Positions 1 through 5,481 of a stretch of DNA of 11,718 bases are shown one piece after another. The position numbers and the translations under genes are program-made. The notes beneath the pieces were generated by a model, which did no database searches, had not been told where the DNA came from, and was given only the letters and a program-made list of their open reading frames with translations. Source of the DNA: Actinomycetes bacterium. GTDB taxonomy: Bacteria; Actinomycetota; Actinomycetes; Actinomycetales; Cellulomonadaceae. Positions within the stretch are counted from its first letter, which is position 1. The number at the start of each line of letters is the position of its first letter. The DNA is taken from contig JAEXPS010000036.1 of NCBI GenBank assembly GCA_023438885.1, forward strand, positions 1-11,718, read 5' to 3'.

Positions 1-45
1 GCGCGGGGCCGGCCGTTCCGCGGGCGGGGGCCGGGAGCACGAGGT

Positions 46-59
46 GCGTCACCTGACGC
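46..59. repeat. Inverted repeat downstream of pilA
   Basis: GCGTCA, CC, TGACGC is a perfect dyad with 6-bp arms, about 27 nt past the pilA stop. It may be a transcription terminator lacking a T-run, or an operator for the next gene. A second GC-only dyad (CCGGCC at 9-14 with GGCCGG at 29-34) lies further on. Positions 1-85 hold no recognisable gene. Confidence 0.35.
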
Positions 60-85
60 CAGTTCTCACTCGGCTGTGCTCTCGA

Positions 86-520
86 TCACGAAGTGGGGGC
101 AGCCGGGCAGGCAGCCTTCTTGATGCCGCCGGCGGCGCTGTCGTACGACCAGACCTGAGTCGATGCGGAGGTGGCCTGGAGGCAGAACGAGTCGGCGCTC
201 GCAGTGCCGCGCACCGTGGCCGTGATCGTGGCGGAGCCGTTGCTGTAGTTGCTGGCCGCCGAGTACTTGAAGCCGGCCGCCTCGAGGTTGGCGATCGTCG
301 CGGTGTACGCACCGGTCTCGGTCAGGACCGTCTCCTCGGCGGTGGCGGCGTTCTTCAGGTCGGACTGCACGGCGGCGTCCCAACCCTTCTTGCGCTGGTT
401 CAGGAACACCGGGATGGCGATGGCGGCGAGGATGCCGATGATGATGATGACGACGAGGAGCTCGATAAGGGTGAAGCCCTTGTCCTTCTCCTGCATCGAC
501 TTGTGGATGCGAGCGATCAT
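86..520 (-). CDS. pilA: Type IV major prepilin (PilA-like)
   Basis: This 144-residue protein is a class III (type IV) prepilin. It has a 15-residue charged leader ending in K14-G15, a cleavage site before F16, then FTLIELLVVIIIIGILAAIA with the conserved Glu at mature position 5 (E20). The hydrophobic stretch at about residues 17-39 serves first as membrane anchor and then as pilus core helix. The rest is a small polar head with two cysteines, C113 and C138, placed to form a C-terminal disulfide loop (D-region). Prepilin peptidase would cut and methylate it, and PilB/PilC would assemble it. The ATG at 520 is chosen because AGGGAG lies 7 nt upstream; an in-frame ATG at 496 has no ribosome site and an earlier one near 562 would give an atypically long leader. 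The gene is separated from pilC by about 200 bp that hold its own putative promoter. That it is the major rather than a minor pilin is inferred from position. Confidence 0.93.
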   Translation of the reverse strand: MIARIHKSMQEKDKGFTLIELLVVIIIIGILAAIAIPVFLNQRKKGWDAAVQSDLKNAATAEETVLTETGAYTATIANLEAAGFKYSAASNYSNGSATITATVRGTASADSFCLQATSASTQVWSYDSAAGGIKKAACPAAPTS

Positions 521-527
521 TGCTGCT

Positions 528-533
528 CTCCCT
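528..533 (-). promoter_or_regulatory. Shine-Dalgarno deciding the pilA start
   Basis: AGGGAG on the minus strand lies 7 nt before the ATG at 520. It selects the 15-residue prepilin leader over the in-frame ATG codons upstream and downstream. Confidence 0.65.
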
Positions 534-562
534 GCGGTGTATGGATTCTGGTTCGACTGCAT

Positions 563-577
563 CCGGTCCAGGACCGG
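563..577. repeat. Inverted repeat in the pilA leader
   Basis: CCGGTCC, one base, GGACCGG is a perfect dyad; as RNA it could form a 6-bp stem with a 3-nt loop. It lies about 43-57 nt upstream of the pilA start, inside the predicted leader, and leaves the ribosome site at 528-533 free. A role in transcript stability or as an operator is possible. Confidence 0.35.
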
Positions 578-631
578 TTCGGGCACTGCGGTCACTTCGG
601 GTGTTGCAGGTGGTGCGGTGGTGCAATCCGG

Positions 632-660
632 GTATCGTCGGTCGGGTTCGCGGACTTGAG
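632..660 (-). promoter_or_regulatory. Putative FliA/WhiG (sigma-28)-type promoter for pilA
   Basis: On the minus strand CTCAAGTCC (660-652) is followed after 12 nt by GACGATAC (639-632), one mismatch from GCCGAT in the -10. TCAA-to-GACGAT spacing is 16 nt, identical to the pilT and pilB elements. The predicted start leaves a leader of about 105 nt before pilA, longer than at the other two genes. The -35 lies within the inverted repeat at 651-664. Confidence 0.6.
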
Positions 661-664
661 TCCG
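651..664. repeat. Inverted repeat overlapping the pilA -35
   Basis: CGGACT, TG, AGTCCG is a perfect dyad with 6-bp arms that spans the putative -35 of pilA. It could be an operator, or a weak terminator stem after pilC (no T-run follows). The equivalent site at pilT is only partly symmetric. Confidence 0.35.
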
Positions 665-719
665 AAGGGCCCGGTTCGCCGACAATCACCCGGATGGCCG
701 TAGGTCGGACCAGCGCTGG

Positions 720-1952
720 TCACTGGATGAGGTCGAAGATCTTGAAGATCGGCATGTACATCGCGATGATCATCGACCCGATGATCGTGCCGACCACGAG
801 GATCATGAGGGGCTCGATGATGCTCGTCAGAGCCTCGGTGGTCGACTCCACCTCCTGGTCGTAGAACTGCGAGACCTTGTGGAGCATGGTGTCGAGCGCG
901 CCGGTGTCCTCTCCGACGGAGATCATCTGGACCACCATCGGCGGGAACACGGGATGGTTCTGGAGGGGTGCCGCCAGCGACTGGCCCGTCCGCACGGAGT
1001 CCCGAACGTCCCTCGCCGCCCGGGAGATGACCACGTTGCCGCTGGTCTCGCCCACGATGTCGAGCGCTTGGAGCAGAGGCACGCCTGAGTGAATCATGGT
1101 GCCGAAGTTGCGCGTGAACCGCGCCATCGCCACCTTCTGGAACAACGGCCCGAACACCGGGAGCTTCAGCTTGAACGGATCGAGCCTGTTGCGGATGGCC
1201 TCGTCGTTCTTGTGCTTGCGCCACCAGAAGGAGAACACGACGAGGGCGATCACCACGATCGGTCCGACGATCTTCATCAGGCCCGAGAGCCACACGAGGA
1301 TGCGCGTCGGCAGCGGCAGCTCGCCACCCAGACCCTCGAACATCGTGGCGAACGTCGGCACGATGAAGAGGAGCATCGCGGTGACACCAAGGATTGCCAT
1401 GACGAAGACGAGCACCGGATAGGTCATCGCGCTCTTGATCTTGTTACGCAGCTTCACTTCGGACTCGAAGTTGTCCGCAATGGAGACCAAGGACTCGTCG
1501 AGGAAGCCACCCACCTCGCCGGCGCGCACCATGTTGATCATCAGGGGCGGATACACCTGAGGGTGCTTGGCGAGCGCCTGCGAGAACGACTGGCCCGTCT
1601 CGACGTCACTGCGTACCTGCGCCAGCACCTTCGCCAGCGGCTTGCTCTCGGTCTGCTCGGCGAGGATCGCCAGCGCTCGGAGCAACGAGAGTCCCGAGCC
1701 GATCATCGTCGCGAGCTGCCGGCCCGAGATCGCGAGGTCCTTGAGGGTGATCTTGTTACCCCCGAAGCCGGGGATGTTGATCTCCTTCTGGAGGCCGGTG
1801 CTGCCGACCTCGGTGATCGAGACGGCCGCCAAGCCCATGTCTCGCAGGCGGGTCGCGACCGCTGCCTGCGTCGGCGCGTCGACGCGGCCCTTGACGATCT
1901 TCCCGGACTTGTCCCGGACGGCGTACTCGAAGGTCTTGGTCGCGGTGGCCAT
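720..1952 (-). CDS. pilC: Type IV pilus inner-membrane platform protein PilC
   Basis: This 410-residue protein belongs to the PilC/GspF family, the polytopic membrane platform that couples the pilus motor ATPases to pilin insertion and removal. Two repeated T2SSF domains are visible, at about residues 72-197 and 275-400. Both carry the family pattern G(S/V)xLLxAL (GLSLLRAL near 87-94; GVPLLQAL near 290-297) and a V(G/E)-rich turn (GEVGGFLDESL; GEDTGALDTML). Membrane segments are likely at about 177-199, 218-245 and 375-397. The N-terminus (FEYAVRDKSGK...GRVDAPTQAA) is the usual soluble start, and the length is normal for the family. The start ATG overlaps the pilT stop (TGATG), so translation is probably coupled to pilT. 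A longer open frame extends upstream inside pilT but has no pilus-like content. GspF of a type II secretion system is the main alternative; the adjacent pilT argues for a pilus. Confidence 0.95.
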   Translation of the reverse strand: MATATKTFEYAVRDKSGKIVKGRVDAPTQAAVATRLRDMGLAAVSITEVGSTGLQKEINIPGFGGNKITLKDLAISGRQLATMIGSGLSLLRALAILAEQTESKPLAKVLAQVRSDVETGQSFSQALAKHPQVYPPLMINMVRAGEVGGFLDESLVSIADNFESEVKLRNKIKSAMTYPVLVFVMAILGVTAMLLFIVPTFATMFEGLGGELPLPTRILVWLSGLMKIVGPIVVIALVVFSFWWRKHKNDEAIRNRLDPFKLKLPVFGPLFQKVAMARFTRNFGTMIHSGVPLLQALDIVGETSGNVVISRAARDVRDSVRTGQSLAAPLQNHPVFPPMVVQMISVGEDTGALDTMLHKVSQFYDQEVESTTEALTSIIEPLMILVVGTIIGSMIIAMYMPIFKIFDLIQ

Positions 1953-3457
1953 CACATGCCCGTCCCGAGGTGCGAGTTGACCATGCCGGCCTGGCCGGGC
2001 GTCTGGCCGGAGAACCGGCCGGTGAGCCGGTTGTAGTCCTCGACGTGGTGGCACTTGTCCAGGCCCACCTCGTACGTGATCTTGCCCGCGCGCACCAGGT
2101 CGGCGAGGTGCTGGTCGAGGGTGTGCATCCCCTGCTGGGCACCGGCCTGCATCGACGAGTAGATCTGGTGCGTCTTGCCCTCGCGGACGAGGTTGCGGAT
2201 GGCCGGCGTCGCGACCATCACCTCGGTCGCGACCACGCGGCCCGTTTGATCGGCCCGCTTGCACAGGGTCTGGCAGACGACGCCCTGGAGGGTGGCCGCG
2301 AGCTGCGTGCGCACCTGCGCCTGCTGGTGCGACGGGAACACGTCGATGATGCGGTCGACGGTCTGCGCGGCGTCCTGCGTGTGCAGCGTGGCGAACACCA
2401 GGTGGCCGGTCTCGGCGGCGGTCAGCGCGACGGAGATCGTCTCCAGGTCGCGCATCTCCCCGACCAGGATGATGTCGGGGTCCTGGCGCAGCACGTGCTT
2501 GAGCGCGTTGGCGAACGAATGGGTGTCCTGGCCCACCTCGCGCTGGTTGACCACGCACTTCTTGTGCCGGTGGAGGAACTCGATCGGGTCCTCCACGGTC
2601 ATGATGTGGTCCTCGCGCGTGCGGTTCGCGAGGTCGATCACGGAGGCGAGGGTCGTCGACTTGCCCGAGCCCGTCGGACCCGTGACGAGCACCAGGCCGC
2701 GCGGCAGGCCCGCGAAGGTGGCGACCACCGGCGGGATCCCCAGCGCCTCGAGCGGCTTGATCTCGTAGGGGATCACGCGGAAGGCGGCGCCCATCGACTC
2801 CCGCTGCTGGTACAGGTTGACGCGGAACCGAGCCACCCCGCGCACGGAGTGCGACAGGTCGAGCTCCAGCTCGGCCTCGAACGTCTCCCGCTGCCGTTGC
2901 GTGAGGATCTGGTAGAGGGACCTGCGCAGCGGCTCGGCCTCGATGCGGCCGTACTGCTCCATGGGACGCAGCGCGCCCGAGAGTCGCACCATCGGTGGCG
3001 CGCCCACGGTCAGGTGCACGTCCGAGCCGTTGAGCCGCACCAACTCGGTGAGGATCTCGTCGATCGGCAGCTCGTCGCCGTGGACCTCGGCCATGCCGAC
3101 GCGGCTGAGCTTCGCCGCACCGGCACCCGCCTGCTTGGCGCGGGGGGCGGCCTCGGTCTCGGCAGGAGCCTGGGCGGCAGCGCCGGGGTTCGTCGTGCGC
3201 ATCGGCGGAGTGACGGGCACGGTCGGGAACCCACCCGACCCGGCGTTGGGGGCCGGTTGCGGCACGAACGCCGCCTGCGAAGCGCTCGGAAGCGCGACCG
3301 GTGCGGGCGGCGGTGGCGGCGGCGCGCTCTGGGACGGCACCGGCGAGAAGGTCGCTCCGTAGGGCAGCGCAGCAGCCGCAGGCCCAGGCTGCGGACCTGC
3401 GGGCCGGTATGCCGGCAGCGGCTCGACCCGACCGTCGGAGCCGTAGGGCTCGCTCAT
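1952..3457 (-). CDS. pilT: Type IV pilus retraction ATPase PilT with long Pro-rich N-terminus
   Basis: This 501-residue protein is a secretion ATPase of the PilT subfamily, the hexameric cytoplasmic motor that depolymerises pili for retraction and twitching. The core from about residue 129 has Walker A GPTGSGKST (260-268), Asp box EDPIEF (289-294), Walker B IILVGEMRD (329-337, E334), His box FATLHTQD (H359) and the PilT signature AIRNLVREGK (419-428). No tetracysteine zinc site is present, unlike PilB. Typical PilT proteins are about 340-370 residues; here about 125 extra residues at the N-terminus are rich in Pro, Ala and Gly (28 prolines in the first 110) and look disordered. The ATG at 3457 has GGAGGT just upstream (short spacing). 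An in-frame GTG at 3499 would start almost at the predicted transcription start, so it is less likely. The gene is preceded by a putative sigma-28-type promoter and coupled to pilC. Confidence 0.95.
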   Translation of the reverse strand: MSEPYGSDGRVEPLPAYRPAGPQPGPAAAALPYGATFSPVPSQSAPPPPPPAPVALPSASQAAFVPQPAPNAGSGGFPTVPVTPPMRTTNPGAAAQAPAETEAAPRAKQAGAGAAKLSRVGMAEVHGDELPIDEILTELVRLNGSDVHLTVGAPPMVRLSGALRPMEQYGRIEAEPLRRSLYQILTQRQRETFEAELELDLSHSVRGVARFRVNLYQQRESMGAAFRVIPYEIKPLEALGIPPVVATFAGLPRGLVLVTGPTGSGKSTTLASVIDLANRTREDHIMTVEDPIEFLHRHKKCVVNQREVGQDTHSFANALKHVLRQDPDIILVGEMRDLETISVALTAAETGHLVFATLHTQDAAQTVDRIIDVFPSHQQAQVRTQLAATLQGVVCQTLCKRADQTGRVVATEVMVATPAIRNLVREGKTHQIYSSMQAGAQQGMHTLDQHLADLVRAGKITYEVGLDKCHHVEDYNRLTGRFSGQTPGQAGMVNSHLGTGM

Positions 3458-3460
3458 GCC

Positions 3461-3466
3461 ACCTCC
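3461..3466 (-). promoter_or_regulatory. Shine-Dalgarno deciding the pilT start
   Basis: GGAGGT on the minus strand ends 3 nt before the ATG at 3457. The spacing is shorter than usual, but it is the only strong ribosome site near the gene's 5' end, and it favours this ATG over the in-frame GTG at 3499. Confidence 0.6.
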
Positions 3467-3515
3467 AGGTGCGATGCGGTTCGCCCGGTGACGTACCACC
3501 AGGGCACCAGATGTC

Positions 3516-3544
3516 CCATCGGCGGGCAGATGGGGGGACTTGAG
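3516..3544 (-). promoter_or_regulatory. Putative FliA/WhiG (sigma-28)-type promoter for pilT-pilC
   Basis: On the minus strand CTCAAGTCC (3544-3536) is followed after 12 nt by GCCGATGG (3523-3516). Counted from TCAA to GCCGAT the spacer is 16 nt. The sigma-28 family consensus is roughly TAAA or CTCA, 15-16 nt, then GCCGATAA (recalled knowledge). Transcription would begin about 7 nt past the -10, leaving a leader of about 50 nt before pilT. The element fits entirely in the gap between the pilB stop and the pilT start and shares sequence and spacing with the elements before pilB and pilA. Confidence 0.65.
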
Positions 3545-3557
3545 CCGATCGTCGGGT

Positions 3558-5231
3558 TCACGCCACGACGCGCAGGACCTCCTCGATCGAGGTCTGCCCG
3601 GCGATGACCTTGAGCCAGCCGTCGTCGCGGAGCGAGATCATCCCCTGCTTCAGCGCCGTGGTGAGGATGTCCGCGCTCGACGAGTGCGACACCGCGTGGC
3701 GCTCGATCTCCTCGGTCACGCGCATCACCTCGTGCAGGGCCATCCGGCCGCGGTACCCCGTCTTGGAGCAGGCGGCGCAGCCGGCGGGCCGGAACAGCTC
3801 CGGGACGGGCTCCCCCGGCAGCCACGGGAACTTCGCCGACTCCATCTCCTGGGGCGAGGGCTGGTACGGCTGCTTGCACTTCTCGCACAGCCGGCGGGTC
3901 AGCCGCTGGGCCACCACGCAGTCGAGCGCGGAGCCGACGAGGAACGGCTCGATGCCCATCTCGATGAGGCGCGTGATCGCCGACGGCGCGTCGTTGGTGT
4001 GCAGCGTCGACAGCACCAGGTGACCGGTCAGGGCCGCCTCGATGGCGATCTGCGCCGTCTCGTGGTCACGAATCTCACCGAGCAGCACCACGTCGGGGTC
4101 CGAGCGCAGGATCGAGCGCAGCGCCCCGGCGAAGGTCAGGCCGGCCTTGGGGTTCACCTGCACCTGGTTGATGTTCGGCAGGCGGTACTCGACCGGGTCC
4201 TCGACCGTGATGACGTTGATCTCGGGCTTGGACACCGCGTTGAGCGTCGCGTACAGCGTGGTCGACTTCCCGGATCCGGTCGGCCCTGTGACCAGGATCA
4301 TGCCGTAGGGCTTCGTGTACGACTCGTGGTACACGGCGTAGTTGTGGTCCAGGAAGGACAGGTCGCGCAGGTCCAGGCTCGCGGTGCTGTTGTCGAGGAT
4401 GCGCATGACGATCTTCTCGCCCCACACCGTCGGCAGCGTCGCCACACGGAGGTCGATCTTGCGCCCCGCGTGCATCACCGACATGCGGCCGTCCTGAGGC
4501 TTGCGCTTCTCGGCGATGTCGATGTCGCTGATGATCTTCACGCGGCTGATCACCGCGGCCTGGACGTTCTTCGGTGAGCGTTGCACCTCGTGCAGCACGC
4601 CGTCGATGCGGTACCTGACGCGCAGGTCCTTCTCGGTCGGCTCGATGTGGATGTCCGAGGCGCGGTCGGTGATCGCCTGCGTCACCAGGAGGTTGACGTA
4701 CCGGACGATCGGCGCGTCGTCGTCGACGAAGTCGCCCATCCGCGACAGGTCGGCCTCGACGTCGGTCGCTTCCTCCTCGAACGCCGACGAGAGGTTCTCC
4801 ATCTCGTCGTCGGCCCGGCAGAAGCGGTCGATGGCCCGCTGCACGTTGTCGTACGCGGCGATGACGCACCGCACCGGCATCGCGGACATCGTCCGGACGT
4901 CGTCGGTCGCCACGACATCGCCCGGGTTGGCCGTGGCCAGGATCAGCTCGCCCTCCCGGATCGCGATGGGCAGCACCGTGTACCGGCGGCACAGGGCGCC
5001 CGGGACCAGGGAGACCGCCGCGCGGTCCACGGCGAACTCGTCGAGGTCGACGTACTCCATCCCCACCTGGGCGGCCAGCGCACGGACGAGGTCGCTCTCG
5101 GAGAGGAAGCCGAGCTCGACGAGCGTGCGGCCCAGCGAGGTGTTGCGCATGGTCTGCTCGTCGATCGCGGCGAGCAGCTGCGCCTCGGTGACCAGACCCT
5201 CGTCCAGCAGGATCTCGCCGAGCTGCTTCAC
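3558..5231 (-). CDS. pilB: Type IV pilus extension ATPase PilB (GspE family)
   Basis: This 557-residue protein is the hexameric ATPase that powers pilus polymerisation. It starts with an MshEN/T2SSE_N region made of two 24-residue motifs (about 3-26 and 32-55: LGxxL-xxG-L-xxQ pattern), followed by the rest of the N-domain to about 150. The motor domain has Walker A GPTGSGKST (316-324), Asp box EDPVEY (344-349), Walker B VVLLGEIRD (381-389, E386), His box LSTLHTND (H411) and the tetracysteine zinc site (C449/C452, C485/C488) typical of PilB/GspE and absent from PilT. Length is normal for the family. The GTG at 5231 is preceded by GGAGGG with a 9-nt spacer. It lies about 250 bp downstream of aroE, with a putative promoter in that gap, and leads the pil cluster. 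A type II secretion GspE is the alternative; the neighbouring pilT makes a pilus more likely. Confidence 0.95.
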   Translation of the reverse strand: MKQLGEILLDEGLVTEAQLLAAIDEQTMRNTSLGRTLVELGFLSESDLVRALAAQVGMEYVDLDEFAVDRAAVSLVPGALCRRYTVLPIAIREGELILATANPGDVVATDDVRTMSAMPVRCVIAAYDNVQRAIDRFCRADDEMENLSSAFEEEATDVEADLSRMGDFVDDDAPIVRYVNLLVTQAITDRASDIHIEPTEKDLRVRYRIDGVLHEVQRSPKNVQAAVISRVKIISDIDIAEKRKPQDGRMSVMHAGRKIDLRVATLPTVWGEKIVMRILDNSTASLDLRDLSFLDHNYAVYHESYTKPYGMILVTGPTGSGKSTTLYATLNAVSKPEINVITVEDPVEYRLPNINQVQVNPKAGLTFAGALRSILRSDPDVVLLGEIRDHETAQIAIEAALTGHLVLSTLHTNDAPSAITRLIEMGIEPFLVGSALDCVVAQRLTRRLCEKCKQPYQPSPQEMESAKFPWLPGEPVPELFRPAGCAACSKTGYRGRMALHEVMRVTEEIERHAVSHSSSADILTTALKQGMISLRDDGWLKVIAGQTSIEEVLRVVA

Positions 5232-5240
5232 AGGCCCTCT

Positions 5241-5246
5241 CCCTCC
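5241..5246 (-). promoter_or_regulatory. Shine-Dalgarno for pilB
   Basis: GGAGGG on the minus strand sits 9 nt before the GTG at 5231. It fixes the GTG as start, which gives an N-terminus beginning directly with the MshEN motif. Confidence 0.75.
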
Positions 5247-5279
5247 GTCGTCGTGCCACGTCCGGTGGCTCCGTCCGGG

Positions 5280-5308
5280 ATATCGGCACGGCGCCGCCGG
5301 GACGTGAA
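5280..5308 (-). promoter_or_regulatory. Putative FliA/WhiG (sigma-28)-type promoter for pilB
   Basis: On the minus strand TTCACGTCC (5308-5300) is followed after 12 nt by GCCGATAT (5287-5280), a full-length match to the -10 shape of sigma-28 family promoters. The TCAC-to-GCCGAT spacer is 16 nt, the same as at pilT and pilA. The predicted start would leave a leader of about 40 nt containing the GGAGGG ribosome site. Confidence 0.65.
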
Positions 5309-5390
5309 CGCCCTGGCGAAAGCACTGCGCGCCGGCCAGGCCATCGGGCCGGGCGAGACGCGCGGCGCGACCATATCCGGGTCGGGACGC

Positions 5391-5405
5391 CCGGCGGAAG
5401 GCCGG
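5391..5405 (-). terminator. Weak hairpin downstream of aroE
   Basis: CCGGC, a 5-nt loop and GCCGG form a short stem about 80-90 bp past the aroE stop. There is no T-run after it on the minus strand. It could contribute to termination between aroE and pilB, but GC-rich DNA forms such stems often, so support is weak. Confidence 0.15.
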
Positions 5406-5407
5406 CG

Positions 5408-5451
5408 GCGGGTGATCCAGGCGGGTGAAGCGGGTGATCCTTGCGGGTGTC
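5408..5451. repeat. Tandem 22-bp direct repeat upstream of pilB
   Basis: Two adjacent 22-bp units (5408-5429 and 5430-5451) agree at 18 of 22 positions. Each holds GCGGGTGATCC followed by a second GCGGGTG, so GCGGGTG occurs four times, starting at 5408, 5421, 5430 and 5443 (steps 13, 9, 13). The 22-bp period is close to two DNA helical turns, which would put binding sites on one face. The array lies about 100-145 bp upstream of the putative pilB -35 and just past the aroE stop. An activator or repressor site is an inference. Confidence 0.55.
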
Positions 5452-5481
5452 CTCGATCACTCGGACGGGCTAGCGCTCTGG

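Noticed and set aside
67..94. A fourth sigma-28-like site after pilA (GCCGAGTG at 74-67)
   Set aside because: The position 16 nt upstream reads ACTT rather than TCAA, and GTCC is missing, so it does not share the pattern of the three pil sites.
1970..3607. 545-codon plus-strand open frame opposite pilT
   Set aside because: It lies antisense to pilT, is rich in Arg, His and Val as expected from reversed high-GC codons, and shows no domain. The minus-strand gene has all family motifs.
720..5231. Type II secretion or competence machinery instead of a type IV pilus
   Set aside because: A true PilT with the AIRNLVREGK signature sits in the cluster, and no secretin or Gsp-specific gene is seen. 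The distinction still rests on a partial locus.
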